Below, piece by piece: positions 36,429-48,500 of a stretch of 64,000 nucleotides of DNA (its first letter is position 1; each line of letters begins with the position of its first letter). The notes beneath the pieces were generated by a model, which worked only from the letters and a program-made list of their open reading frames with translations, was not told where the DNA came from and made no database searches. Where the stretch lies: NCBI RefSeq assembly GCF_036860695.1, contig NZ_JAYKGJ010000002.1:502001-566000 (forward strand). Direction: 5' to 3'. The stretch comes from Rosettibacter firmus. GTDB lineage: Bacteria > Bacteroidota > Ignavibacteria > Ignavibacteriales > Melioribacteraceae. Made by a program: the position numbers and the translations under genes.

Positions 36429-37427
36429 ATGGACTTATCTACTAATTACATGGGATTAAAATTAAAAAATCCTATTGTCCCATCTGCATCACCTTTATCA
36501 CAGAGTATAGATACTGTAAAAGCAATGGAGGAAGCTGGTGCTGCAGCAATTGTTGTATATTCATTATTCGAAGAGCAAATTATTCATGAAAGTGGTGAAC
36601 TTGATCATTATCTTTCGTATCATGCAGAAAGTTTTGCAGAAGCATTAAATTATTTTCCACAACCAGAAGAATTTCATTTAACACCTTATCAATATTTAGA
36701 TCATATAGCACAATTAAAAAAGTCAGTTAAAATTCCTGTTATAGGAAGTTTAAATGGAGTAAGTAAAGGAGGTTGGGTTCAATATGCAAAAAGTATTGAA
36801 CAGGCTGGTGCTGATGCACTTGAATTAAATATTTATTATGTAGCAACAAATCCAGAAATGACTGGTAGTGAAGTTGAAAATATTTATATTGATACTTTGC
36901 AGGCAGTTAAAAGTCAGGTTAAAATTCCAGTTGCAGTTAAATTAAGTCCATATTTTTCATCTATGGCGAATATGGCAAAAAAATTAGATGAAGCTGGTGC
37001 TGATGCACTTGTTTTATTTAATAGATTTTATCAACCAGATTTTGATTTAGAAAAATTAGAGGTTGTGCCAAATCTTATATTAAGTACAAACTGGGAAATG
37101 AGATTACCATTAAGATGGATTTCTATTTTATATGGTAACATCAAAGCTTCGCTTGCTGCTACAAGTGGAATACATTCTCATGAAGATGTAATTAAAGTGA
37201 TAATGGCTGGAGCAGATGTAGCAATGGTTTGTTCTGAACTTTTAATGCATGGAATTGGAAGAATAAAAGAAATGTTGAAAGGTCTCGAAAATTGGATGGA
37301 AGAAAATGGTTATAATTCAATCCAGATGATGAAAGGGAGTATGAGTCAAAAGTCAGTTGCTGTACCGTCAGCATTCGAACGAGCAAACTATATGAAGATG
37401 TTACAGAGTTATAAAACACATATTTGA
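36429..37427 (+). CDS. dihydroorotate-dehydrogenase-like FMN protein
   Basis: A 332-residue TIM-barrel flavoprotein related to class 1 dihydroorotate dehydrogenase. It starts [43 protein letters not shown] and VAVKLSPYF follow the PyrD pattern of FMN- and substrate-binding strands. It lacks the usual PyrD active-site Cys/Ser loop and is the homologue that commonly sits next to PFOR. A GGGGGAATT ribosome site precedes the ATG. The nifJ terminator lies between the two genes, so co-expression may be partial. Its reaction is not established. Confidence 0.82.
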   Translation: MDLSTNYMGLKLKNPIVPSASPLSQSIDTVKAMEEAGAAAIVVYSLFEEQIIHESGELDHYLSYHAESFAEALNYFPQPEEFHLTPYQYLDHIAQLKKSVKIPVIGSLNGVSKGGWVQYAKSIEQAGADALELNIYYVATNPEMTGSEVENIYIDTLQAVKSQVKIPVAVKLSPYFSSMANMAKKLDEAGADALVLFNRFYQPDFDLEKLEVVPNLILSTNWEMRLPLRWISILYGNIKASLAATSGIHSHEDVIKVIMAGADVAMVCSELLMHGIGRIKEMLKGLENWMEENGYNSIQMMKGSMSQKSVAVPSAFERANYMKMLQSYKTHI

Positions 37428-37442
37428 TATAATATAAATATC

Positions 37443-37475
37443 GAAACCTTGCCTGAAGCAAACAGGCAGGGTTTC
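37443..37475 (+). terminator. stem-loop after the DHOD-like gene
   Basis: GAAACCTTGCCTG (37443-37455) pairs with CAGGCAGGGTTTC (37463-37475) with one wobble. Only a weak T stretch follows, so it may be an imperfect or bidirectional terminator. Confidence 0.65.
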
Positions 37476-37800
37476 AATTATTCATCTACTTCCAGAAACA
37501 CTCCTCAAAACTCAAAACGCAAATCTGACGTAAGAAAAAATTGCTGTTAGTTCATACAATTTTAAACAAATAAAATACTTAAACTTTCTCCAAACGATCC
37601 CTCACGTATAATGTGTTTAAAATCAAAAATGCTTTTGAAGATGATTAAATTATACTTACATGGGATGAATTTCAGAATTTAATTTCTACCTGATATTGTT
37701 TGATTATTATATTTTCATATAAATGAAAAATCAATAGGATATTAAATAAAATTCATTTATTTTAGACTTGTTATCCTATATAAATTGAAATCTGGTTAGT
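37476..37800. other. intergenic region
   Basis: About 325 bp before the response regulator. No intact gene was found. A short stop-broken piece near 37632-37690 reads like coding sequence (ILTWDEFQNLI) but no family was recognised. Confidence 0.35.
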
Positions 37801-38544
37801 ATGAATCAAAATAAAACTTTGACTGCAATAATAGTTGATGATGAACTTCATGGCAGAGAGAATTTAAAGAAAATTATTGAATTATATTGTCCTGAAGTTG
37901 AAGTGCTTGACTGTGCTGAATCTGTGCCGAGTGCAATGAAAATAGTTGAAGAATGCAATCCAGATGTGGTTTTTCTTGATATTAGTATGCCTGTACTTGA
38001 TGGATTCGATTTTCTTAATGAGTTTGAAGAACGAAATTTTATGGTAGTGTTTGTAACAGCTTATGAAGAGTTTGGAATTAAAGCAGTTAAAGCTAATGTT
38101 GCAGATTATCTTTTAAAACCTATAAACATCAAAGAACTTAAATTGACAATAAAAAAACTTTTACATAATAAGCAAAAGAATGTGAAAGTCGATACAGTTC
38201 ATGAAGCAAATAAATTAGTTTTACCTGCATCTCATGGATATGATGTTCTGGAAATTAAGGATGTCATTCGTCTTGAAGCTCAAGGATGTTATACAAAAAT
38301 ATTTTTAAATGGGGGAAAATATAAAACTGTTTCCCGCACATTGAAAGATTTTGAAGATATACTTCCAAAAGATTTATTCTTCCGAACACATAAATCGCAT
38401 ATTGTTAATTTAAAGTGCATAAAAGGATATTCAAGATTTGACGGTTATTATGTATTAATGATGGATAACAGTAAAGTCGAAATATCACGTAGAAAAGTTT
38501 CAGAATTTCTTCTAAGATCAAAAGAATTGATGAAAACAGTCTGA
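37801..38544 (+). CDS. LytTR-family response regulator
   Basis: A 247-residue two-component regulator. The receiver domain (about residues 8-125) shows the acidic pair VDDE, phospho-acceptor Asp in VVFLDISMP, Thr in VFVTAY, and Lys in LLKPIN. The C-terminal LytTR DNA-binding domain covers about 140-240 (KDVIRLEAQGCYTKIFL, FRTHKSHIVNL). The kinase gene begins 2 bp after its stop codon, so they form a pair. Regulated targets cannot be inferred. Confidence 0.93.
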   Translation: MNQNKTLTAIIVDDELHGRENLKKIIELYCPEVEVLDCAESVPSAMKIVEECNPDVVFLDISMPVLDGFDFLNEFEERNFMVVFVTAYEEFGIKAVKANVADYLLKPINIKELKLTIKKLLHNKQKNVKVDTVHEANKLVLPASHGYDVLEIKDVIRLEAQGCYTKIFLNGGKYKTVSRTLKDFEDILPKDLFFRTHKSHIVNLKCIKGYSRFDGYYVLMMDNSKVEISRRKVSEFLLRSKELMKTV

Positions 38545-38546
38545 CA

Positions 38547-41500
38547 ATGATTAAGTATAAAATTACCAGAACGATTTTGGGAATTGTTCTTATAAAATCC
38601 CCTCCTTTTAAATATCCCACTTTGATTTTATATTCATTAATGATTTTTATTTTCACTTTTCAATCTCTCTACTCTCAAACTCCTCCATATTACCATTACA
38701 CTTCATCTGATGGATTACCTTCTTCTACTGTATTTGATATGCTTCAGGATAAAGAAGGATTTATGTGGTTCGGCACTTTGAATGGATTAAGTAGATTTGA
38801 CGGAAAACATTTTATTAACTTTAATGAAAAGGACGGACTGAATTCTGTTGTAATTACAACATTACTGCATGGTATTAACGGTGAAATTTATATTGGTAAT
38901 TATGAGAAAGGAATAAACATTTTACGCAATGGTAAAATCGAAAATTTCCGTAGTAAAATAAAAGGGACAAATTTTAATACTTCTTTTTTTCTAAGACAGG
39001 ATAATAAAATTTATTCTTACTCCAGTTATGGAAGAATAGTATTTTTTAATGAAAATACTGATTCAAGCAAGGATGGTTTTATTGTAGTTCATCCTGCAAC
39101 TTTTATTATTAGATTAGCCAGATTATCAAATGGAAATATACTTGTATTAACTTCAAAAGGAATATTTCGCATTGAGAATAATAAACTTATTAAAATGAAT
39201 ATAAACGGATTGCCTGATGGTTATTATTATTGTCTTGCTGAACGAAGTGATGGAAGTTATTTTGTTGGAGCAAAAGGAGCAGTTTATCAAATAAATAATA
39301 ATAGTGTAATTAATAAATTTGTAATGAACTCGTATGCTAATAAACTTATTTATTCAATTTACTGCGATAAAAAAAATAATATTTGGTTCTCAATTCTGGG
39401 CAAAGGTTTCTTTCTAATTCCTTCTGGAAGTAATAAAATATTAAATCTCGGTGAAAAGATGGGACTGGAGAATACTCAGATTGATGGCTTTTATGAAGAT
39501 AAAGAAGAAAATATCTGGATTTCAACATTTGGCAAAGGTGTCTTTTGCTTGAATAACCTTTATTTGAGAAATTATTCTGAAAAAGATGGATTAACAAATA
39601 ATAATGTCAACTGTATTGAAAAAGAAAAGTCAGGTAAAATTTTATTTGGTACAATAAACGGCATTAATATTCTTGATAATGGAATTATTAGTCCACTCAA
39701 AAATAAATCTGGCAAAATTTTAACGGGCTACATAAATGATATTAAATCTTACGATAAGAATATATATATCAACTGGGCTTCTGAAACTCCTGAAATAAAA
39801 AGTGTATCTTATAAAGATTTGAATTTTCATTTCGTAAATTTTCCTTCGTTCTATAAAACAAGATCAGGACTTTATATTTATGGAAATGTGGGAAATGATA
39901 TTAGGATTTTAAATGAGTATAAAACAAAATTCAAAGGAACTATACCAATAACAATTTTTGGAGACAGCCTTTCAACAAATCGAATAAATGCCATTGTTGA
40001 AGACTCAAAAAATAATATTTGGATTGGTACAAGTCTTGGTCTTTGCAAACTTTCTGAAATAAATATAAAAACCACTCCAATTAAATTCACTAAAACTTTC
40101 TTTCCAGATAATCCTGTGCTCAGTTCAAAAATTAATTCGATTTACACCGATAAAAAAAACAGAGTTTGGTTTACAGGAGTAAAAGGTATTGCCTGTTACG
40201 ATCTTGAAACTGATTCTATTGCAAATAATTTGAGCATAATAGATCTTGATAATTCACTTCCAACTTCTGTAGCAATAGATAGTAAACAGAGAATCTGGAT
40301 TGGAACAATGAAAGGACTTTATCTACTTGATAATGGAAAAACAAAATTCCTGAATAGAAACGAAGGTTTGCCTTCAAACGAAATACTTTCTCTTTATTTT
40401 GATGATGAAAAAAATTCTTTATATATCGGCACAAGTGATGGAATTTCTTTACTTGATATGACTTCATTCGATTCTTATGTAAATCCTAAACTCACAGTAC
40501 AAATGCTAAATATCAAAGCTGGTGATTCGGTTTATACTAACTACAGCAATTTGGTTTTTAATCCTGAACAGCATGATATCTTTATTAATTACAAAACCAT
40601 AAGTTATTCTTCTCCAGGTTCAATCAAATATAAATATAAGCTTAATGATGATCCATGGATTGAAACAGAAAATGATTTTTTAAATTTCTTAGCCCTAAAA
40701 CATGGAGATTACAAACTACAGATAAAAGCAAAAACGCAAAATGCTGATTGGAGTAAAACATATTTTCTTTCTTTCCGTATTCTGCCGAGATTCATTGAAA
40801 CAATCTGGTTCGAGATTTTACTTATAAGTGTACTTGTCAGTTTGTTTGTGCTAATCATAATTTGGCGTTTAAAATTGAACAACAAAAAAATTAGACTTGA
40901 ATTAGAATTAACTGAGAAAATCAATAATCTCAAGCATCAGGCATTATCTGCGATGATGAATCCTCATTTTATTTTTAATTCACTCAATTCAGTACAGTTT
41001 TTAATAAATAGCAAGAAGAATGAAGAAGCGAATAACTACATTGCAATGATGGCAAAATTAATTAGAAAAAATCTTGACACTGCAGGAAATGGATTTATAC
41101 TTTTATCGGAAGAGATAAATCGATTGAAACTTTATCTTGATCTTGAAAAGTTGAGATTTCAGGAAAGATTTTCCTATGAGATTATTTTAGGTGAAGATGT
41201 TAAACCTGATTCACTTTTAATACCAAATATGATAATTCAACCATTTGTTGAAAATTCTTTGTGGCATGGTATTATAAATTCAGGAAATAATGGACTGCTA
41301 ACAATTTCTTTTTTATTTGAGAATATTGAGATTGATTCAATAATAAGTAAATCGCTAATAATAAAAGTAACTGATAATGGAGTTGGAATTAAACAGGCAA
41401 AACAAAATAGAAGAGAAGACCACATCTCAAAAGGGATTCAGATTATTGAAGAACGTCTGAAACTTTTGAGTACTAAAATGGAACTACCTAAACCAATTAT

Positions 41501-41597
41501 ACTTGAAGATTTGAGTGAAAGATATGTTAACTCACATGGAACTGAAGTTATAATTTCACTTTCTTCACCAATGTATAAAGACATTTCGATTAATTAA
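38547..41597 (+). CDS. LytS-type sensor histidine kinase with two-component propeller
   Basis: A 1016-residue sensor kinase. A signal/anchor segment ends in SLYSQ (about residue 44). The periplasmic part is a Reg_prop beta-propeller with repeated units such as GLPSSTVFDMLQDKEGFMWF, followed by a Y_Y_Y domain (about 655-745). One transmembrane helix lies at about 753-775. The cytoplasmic His-kinase domain has MMNPHFIFNSLN with the phospho-acceptor His at about 807, and the ATP-binding NMIIQPFVENSLWHGI and DNGVGI. An ATG about 30 codons downstream (MIFIFTFQS) would give a more standard signal peptide. It pairs with the upstream LytTR regulator. Confidence 0.92.
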   Translation: MIKYKITRTILGIVLIKSPPFKYPTLILYSLMIFIFTFQSLYSQTPPYYHYTSSDGLPSSTVFDMLQDKEGFMWFGTLNGLSRFDGKHFINFNEKDGLNSVVITTLLHGINGEIYIGNYEKGINILRNGKIENFRSKIKGTNFNTSFFLRQDNKIYSYSSYGRIVFFNENTDSSKDGFIVVHPATFIIRLARLSNGNILVLTSKGIFRIENNKLIKMNINGLPDGYYYCLAERSDGSYFVGAKGAVYQINNNSVINKFVMNSYANKLIYSIYCDKKNNIWFSILGKGFFLIPSGSNKILNLGEKMGLENTQIDGFYEDKEENIWISTFGKGVFCLNNLYLRNYSEKDGLTNNNVNCIEKEKSGKILFGTINGINILDNGIISPLKNKSGKILTGYINDIKSYDKNIYINWASETPEIKSVSYKDLNFHFVNFPSFYKTRSGLYIYGNVGNDIRILNEYKTKFKGTIPITIFGDSLSTNRINAIVEDSKNNIWIGTSLGLCKLSEINIKTTPIKFTKTFFPDNPVLSSKINSIYTDKKNRVWFTGVKGIACYDLETDSIANNLSIIDLDNSLPTSVAIDSKQRIWIGTMKGLYLLDNGKTKFLNRNEGLPSNEILSLYFDDEKNSLYIGTSDGISLLDMTSFDSYVNPKLTVQMLNIKAGDSVYTNYSNLVFNPEQHDIFINYKTISYSSPGSIKYKYKLNDDPWIETENDFLNFLALKHGDYKLQIKAKTQNADWSKTYFLSFRILPRFIETIWFEILLISVLVSLFVLIIIWRLKLNNKKIRLELELTEKINNLKHQALSAMMNPHFIFNSLNSVQFLINSKKNEEANNYIAMMAKLIRKNLDTAGNGFILLSEEINRLKLYLDLEKLRFQERFSYEIILGEDVKPDSLLIPNMIIQPFVENSLWHGIINSGNNGLLTISFLFENIEIDSIISKSLIIKVTDNGVGIKQAKQNRREDHISKGIQIIEERLKLLSTKMELPKPIILEDLSERYVNSHGTEVIISLSSPMYKDISIN

Positions 41598-41754
41598 TTC
41601 CCCTTGAAATTATCTCACCTATAACATTTCGTAAAACAACCACACTTTATCTAAACCGTTAATTTAAAATTTACTACCGATCATTTATTAAAAAACACCG
41701 TATCCTTATTTAATATTTCACAAACACAATTATGAAATTAAATTTGACACAAAA

Positions 41755-42036
41755 ATGGATATGGTTATGATTACTATAAGAAATATACTTGAAAAGATTT
41801 CATCAATCATAAATAAATATTTTTTCAAAAAGAAAAGTTCTTTCCCTCTCATAATTATCAAGAAAGAAAATGACGATGAAATTATTAAAGAATATAAGTC
41901 TATTGAAGATGTAATTATTGACTTAGAAAATGATCCAAATGTTTCTTCAGAGAAAATAGAGATACTTAAAATATCTCTGAAAAAATTAAAGAATAGAACT
42001 TCTATTAAAATCAAAGATGGGGAAATCATTAAATAA
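41755..42036 (+). CDS. small hypothetical protein
   Basis: A 93-residue charged protein with a basic N-terminal helix (IRNILEKISSIINKYFFKKK) and an acidic/amphipathic centre (EYKSIEDVIIDLENDP). No family was recognised. It begins 158 bp after the kinase gene and ends 18 bp before a DUF1573 gene with a good ribosome site, so it may open that operon. An antisense frame of similar length exists, but the plus-strand composition looks more protein-like. Confidence 0.5.
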   Translation: MDMVMITIRNILEKISSIINKYFFKKKSSFPLIIIKKENDDEIIKEYKSIEDVIIDLENDPNVSSEKIEILKISLKKLKNRTSIKIKDGEIIK

Positions 42037-42054
42037 AATTAAAAAGGAGAAAAA

Positions 42055-42471
42055 ATGGGGATTTTAATAAATGCTTTCAAAGTAAAATATATTCTAATTA
42101 CATTTCTTTGCGTTGCTTTTAATACTAATCAAGCAATAGCACAGGTAAAATCATCCAGAATTCATTTTGTTGAAACCAGGCACAATTTCGGCAAAGTAGA
42201 ACAGGGCACAGTACTTATATATGGATATAAATTTAAGAATACAGGTGAAGATACACTTGTAATAAAAAATATTCGTGCCAGTTGTGGATGTACAGGTGTA
42301 ACAATTGGCGAAAAGAAAAAATTTATTACTGAAGAAGAAGGTGAAATTAAAGTTAGTTTTGATACAAATGGTAGATCTGGTATTCAAAACAAAACAATTT
42401 CAGTTCAAACAAACGATCCTGAAAATCCTGATGTGCTGCTTTCTTTTACGTGTGAAATATTGAGTAAATAA
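42055..42471 (+). CDS. DUF1573-domain exported protein
   Basis: A 138-residue protein with a signal peptide (cleavage about residue 31, AIAQ). The mature part is one DUF1573 Ig-like domain: FVETRHNFGKVEQGT, YKFKNTGEDTLVIKNIRASCGCTG, and FDTNGRSGIQNKTISVQTNDP. The Cys-Gly-Cys motif is typical. The domain is frequent in Bacteroidota periplasmic or surface proteins but has no defined function. AAAAGGAGA lies 6 bp before the ATG. It is followed after 30 bp by the giant secreted protein. Confidence 0.88.
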   Translation: MGILINAFKVKYILITFLCVAFNTNQAIAQVKSSRIHFVETRHNFGKVEQGTVLIYGYKFKNTGEDTLVIKNIRASCGCTGVTIGEKKKFITEEEGEIKVSFDTNGRSGIQNKTISVQTNDPENPDVLLSFTCEILSK

Positions 42472-42501
42472 TTAAAAAAATAAAATCAAAGGATATTTAA
42501 A

Positions 42502-45500
42502 ATGAAAAAAATAAATAAATTAATTGCAATTCTGTTCTTCTTGTTTGCAATAACTAATATTTTTTCCCAGTCGGCTTTTGTTAACTGGCCATTAACAAGT
42601 AATCAAAATCCAAACACACCTACTGGAAATATACAAGCATTCCCACAAGTTATAGGAACACCATCTTCACCATATAAATTAGAAATGTGGCCACAACAAC
42701 CTTATGCTACTAATGGTCAACAACTCTGGACTGGTAATCAAGGAACTGGATGGATTGCGGGTATGCCGGATTATACAAGATATATTCAATTTGATGTTAA
42801 TCCTACTTCTGGAAATAACTTTACAGTACAAAATATTTCTTTTCAATATAGCGATTATCCAACTCCTACTAATACAGATTTCCATATACTGAAAAGTGAA
42901 GTCTGGTATGCGATTGATAATAACTGGAATAGTAGTGTTAAACTTAATTCAAATCCATTGGACTATTTGTCATCATCAATCCAGAATTTTTCTGGCAGTG
43001 TTAATGTACTGGTTCAAAACGGTCATACTTTTTCAATTAGGATTTATCCTTATGCTCCTAATGGAGCTGTAGCTATGACTCCTTCTTTTTCTACACATAG
43101 AAATGTGATTATTGAGGGGAGAACATCACCAGCTTTAACCACCAGTTCTATATGCGGAATAAAATTTAATGACAGGAATGGAGATGGAATAAAAAATGGA
43201 GATGATGAAGGGTTACAAGGATGGACAATTAATTTATCAATGGGAGCAGTTAATATGACTGCAACAACTGGTGCTGATGGAAGTTATTGTTTTAATAATT
43301 TATCTGCAGGAACATATACTCTTTCGGAAACTCCACAAGAAGACTGGGCTCAAACATACCCGCTAAATCCATCAACCCACACTGTAGAGCTTTCAGAAGG
43401 GGAAAATATTTTGAATGTAGATTTTGGTAATAAGCAAATTGTCGGTTTCATCTCTGGAACAAAATTCAATGATATAAATGGAAGTGGAGACCAACAACTT
43501 CCCGATGAACCTGGATTAGCAAATTGGACTATAATAATTAGCGGTCCTGTTACTGTAAGTACTACAACCGATGCCAACGGTTATTATCGAATTGACCATT
43601 TACCTCCTGGAACGTATACAATACAGGAAGTAAATCAACAGGGTTGGCGACCTATAAATCCTCCATCCGGTTCTTATGTTGTAGTTATTTCAGAAGGAGA
43701 AGGATTGTGGAAAGATTTTGCAAATCAACAAATTGGTTCAATCTGCGGGACAAAGTTTAATGACTTAAATGGTAATGGTAATAAGGATGAAGGAGAACCA
43801 GGAATTTTAGGATGGACAATAACTTTATCAGGTGGCGCTGTTCCTATGACTAGAACAACTGGCGAAGATGGGAGTTATTGCTTTAACGATTTGCCAGCAG
43901 GAACTTACACACTTGAAGAAACACAACAGGATGCCTGGCAACAAACTTTTCCAGCTTCTCCAGGTACACAAACAGTAATTCTATCTGCAGGGCAAAGTGT
44001 GAGTGATATTGATTTTGGTAATAGACAATTAGTTTGTTCAATCTGCGGGACAAAGTTTAATGACTTAAATGGCAATGGAATTAATGATAATGAACCAGGG
44101 CTCTCCGGTTGGATTATTGAATTAACTTATTTTGGTGTGAATGGACAAATTACTCAACGAGATACAACAGATTCAGATGGAAATTACTGTTTCAACAATC
44201 TTCCATTTGCTACTTTTACTTTATCAGAAGTTAATAAATCTGGATGGACTCAAACTGCGCCAGCTTCTGGCAGTTACACTATAACAATCAATCAGGAATT
44301 AAATCTCATAGGAAAAGATTTTGGTAATAAAGAAATTCTTAATCCGGATTGTATAGACTTTGAAAACAACTCAATGAATGGCTGGCAAGCAAATAATATT
44401 TCTACTTCATTTCAACAAAATGGGAACAATCATTACATTCAAACAACTGACCAGGCTGGTGTATCTACATTTTTTACTACCAGCAAACCTTTTACTGGCA
44501 ACTGGACAAGTTTATTTGCAAATGGTTGTGGTTCATTATGTTTTGATATTAATTTTATTTATGGTGGAGATGTTTATAATGGTGTAACACCACCTCAAAC
44601 ATTAAATCCATACATTGCACTTGAAGGAGCTGGATTTAAAGCATCATTTGTTGTTAATCAATCAATTTCAGTTGGAAGTGGATGGCATACATTCTGTGCT
44701 CCATTGAGTTTTCTAAATTCTGATGGAACACTTCCTTCGAACTCTGATGGTTACTGGATAATGACAGTGGGCACAGCTTCTGATTGGAATACACTTTTAA
44801 CCAATGTTACAAAGGTTAGACTCCTTGTTGATCCAACAAGTTATCAAAATGAAAAAATTGGTTATGATAATATCTGTCTAAAAAATACTGGAGATTGTGA
44901 ATCGCCATCGCGACTTGGTTCAATATGTGGATTCAAAATTTTAGATAAAAATGGTGATGGTGTTAGAGATTCTAACGAAGATATTATTGCAAACTGGGGA
45001 ATTACTTTAACAGATGGAATAACAACTTATACAGCAACAACTGATACCAATGGAAAATATTGCTTTGAAAATCTTCCAGCTGGTAATTATACAGTAAGCG
45101 AAGAACATCGCACCGGCTTTAGACAAATATTTCCTTCAGATCCCGGAGTTTATACATTTACTCTTTTACCAGGAGAGAATAAAACTAATATAAATTTCTC
45201 CAACGTAGAAGATATTTCTATAAGACTTGGTTCTATATGCGGAATAAAATTTAATGATATAAATGGAGATGGCGATCAAGACCTTCCTGGTGAGACAGGA
45301 TTATCGGGAGTTACTTTCCAGCTGTCAGGTGCTTCTAATCAAACAGTTGTTACTGGTCTGGATGGAACTTTCTGTTTTACAAATTTAAGTGCTGGCTCAT
45401 ATACAATTAAAGAAATTATTCAAGATGGTTGGGAACCAACATATCCCAATAATACTGGAATAATAAATGTTAACCTTGCTGAAGGACAAAATCTTGAAAA

Positions 45501-48500
45501 TTTATTTTTCGGTAACAAAGAAAAACTTGGCTCGATATGCGGTTTTAAATATAATGATTTGAACGGTGATGGAGATTGGGATACTGGCGAACCCAGACTT
45601 CCAAACTGGCAAATTACTCTTTCATTATATCAAAACAATTATTCCGGTCAGGGGGGACTTGATAATAACTTGAATTTGATAAGTACTGTAACAACAGATA
45701 AAAATGGTGATTACTGCTTCACCAATGTTAGGCAAGGAACATATTTAATTGGAGAAATTCAGAAAGATGGTTATACGAAAACTGAGCCATCTGAATTTGC
45801 ATATTTAAGAACTATTGCACCTGGAGAAAATATAGAAGGACTTAATTTTGGTAATAAAGAAGATTCGTCTGTTGTGCTCGGTTCAATTTGTGGAATTAAA
45901 TTTAACGACAAAAATGCAAATGGTCAGCAAGATCCTGGTGAATTAGGAATTCCTGATTGGCAAATACAAATTGGTGGACAAGTTGATATGACTGTTGTAA
46001 CAGATAAAGAAGGAAAATTCTGCTTCAATAATTTGCCACCAGGTGAATATAAAGTTGCCGAAAAATATCGTTCGGGTTGGAGACAGACTAAACCTTCAAC
46101 AAACTTCTATATCATACAACTTGCATCAGGACAAAATGTTACCGATTTACAATTTGGAAATACACAGGATGATAAAGTACAGCTTGGTTCTATTTGTGGA
46201 ACTAAATTCTATGATAAAAATCGTGATGGAAGAAGAGTGACCGGTGAATTAGGAATTGCTAACTGGACTATCTATCTCGATGGTCCGATGAATTTAACCG
46301 CAGTTACTGATGAAAATGGTAACTTCTGTTTTTATGGATTGATTCCAGGTACATACACAGTGAGAGAAAAGAACGAAAGTGGATGGAGACAAACAAAACC
46401 TTCTTCAATTAAATATACTTTGGAAGTTGGTAATGGCAATAATTTGACCGGGATTGATTTCGGAAATTTTGAAGATCCAACTGTTATACTTGGCTCAATC
46501 TGTGGAATTAAATTTAATGATTTAAATGGAGATGGAAAAAAGCAGGATAATGAACCAGCAATTCCAAATTGGACTATCACTTTATCCGGAACAATGAATC
46601 TAACTACACGAACTGATGCAAGAGGCAAATTCTGTTTTGATAACTTAACCTTAGGGCGATACACTTTATCAGAAGAGCATAAAGATAAATGGAGACAGAC
46701 AGCGCCTTCAACTGGCAGTTTTACTATCGAACTCTCTGAAGATAATAGTAAGCCTGATACATTTTATTTTGGTAATAAAGAAGATATAGGAATACGTAAT
46801 GGTTCAATCTGCGGAATGAAATATTTAGATAGAAATGGCGATGGCAGAAAAGATCCAGCTGAACCCGGAATAGCTGATTGGCAAATTAATATTAGCGGTC
46901 CAGTTGATAGAAGTATTAACACTAATAAAGAAGGCAAATATTGCTTTGAAAATCTGCCTCCAGGAACATACATTATTAAAGAAGAACCTCGATTAGATTG
47001 GATACAAAAGGAACCAGTTTCTCCAAATTCTTATACAGTAGTACTCTCATCCGGTCAGAATCTTGATGGTTATTACTTTGGTAATAAATATGAACCAAAA
47101 ACAGGTTGTATTACACCGCCAAGCAATATGGTTGCGTGGTGGAGTTTCGATTTTTCTTCGAAAGATTCTCCGCAGGATTTAGCTGGATATAACAACTTTG
47201 GTACAAAGATGAATGGACCTATAGCAGTTGCTGGAAAAGTTCTGGGTGCATTACAATTTGATGGTATTGATGATTACATTGAAGTTAAAGATCATTCAGA
47301 ACTGAACTTTGGAACGGGTGATTTTTCTTTTGATGCCTGGATTAAAACCGATGCTAAAACTGGAGTAGAAGTTTTAGTTGATAAAAGAAAAGCATATAAC
47401 ACAGGTTATTCATTTTTCCTTAATGATGGATACCTTAGCTTGCAATTAGCAGATGGTTCAGGATTTTCTGGTTACACAAACTATGCTTCACCGGTTTTTG
47501 TTGCTGATGGTAACTGGCACCATATTGCTATAACAGTTTCAAGAAATAACAGGCAGGGAATACTATTTTATCTTGATGGTGTATCAACCCAATTTGGAGA
47601 TCCTACAACAAATCCAGCCACACTCACAAATACAGATAATTTAAGGATTGGAAGAAATTCTTCAGCTGGAAGTAACGATCCAATCGGTACATTCAAAGGA
47701 ATACTTGACGAAATAGAATTGTTCAATCGAGTATTAACATCTCAAGAAGTGCAGGCAATTTATAATGCCGGTAGTGCTGGAAAATGTAAACCAAATAGTA
47801 GTGGAGGTACTGTTTCTGGAACACTTTGGTACGACATTAATCACAATGGAGTTATGGATCCAAACGAGGTTGGTTTAGAAAAATGGCCTGTATTGTTGAA
47901 TGGACCAACAATTGTGCAAACAGAAACAGATCTTAATGGAAACTTCGAGTTTACTGGTTGCCAGCCGGGTGATTACACTCTTTCGGTGGCATCTTATAAT
48001 AATTGGTCTTGTACTTATCCTTTTGGCGGAAGACATTCTATTAAATTAGGAGAAGCACAAACCATTGATGGACTCAATTTTGGATTTGCTGATGATCCAT
48101 GTACTGATGGACAAAAAACCTGGTCGCCGCTTGGTAGTGGTGTAAATGGATTTGTTTATGCATTAGCAGCGGATGGTAACAATTTATTTGTAGGTGGTTC
48201 ATTCACTATAGCTGGTGGTGTAAATGTTAATAATCTTGCAATGTGGAATGGATCAAGTTGGTCTGATATTGGCGGTGGTGTAAATGGTCCAGTATATGCA
48301 CTAAAAGTTGTTGGAAATAAACTTTATGTGGGTGGGTCATTTACATTGGCCGGTAATGTTAGTGCAAAAAATATTGCTATGTGGGATGGATCAAACTGGA
48401 ATGCACTTGGTGATGGTACGAATGGTACTGTAAGAGCACTGGAAGTAATAGGTTTGGATCTATATGTTGGTGGTATTTTCTCAACTGCTGGTATAGTAAA

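Noticed and set aside
41730..42029. 99-codon minus-strand frame opposite the small gene at 41755
   Set aside because: Hydrophobic mirror of a charged plus-strand frame; the plus strand fits the operon spacing and is preferred.
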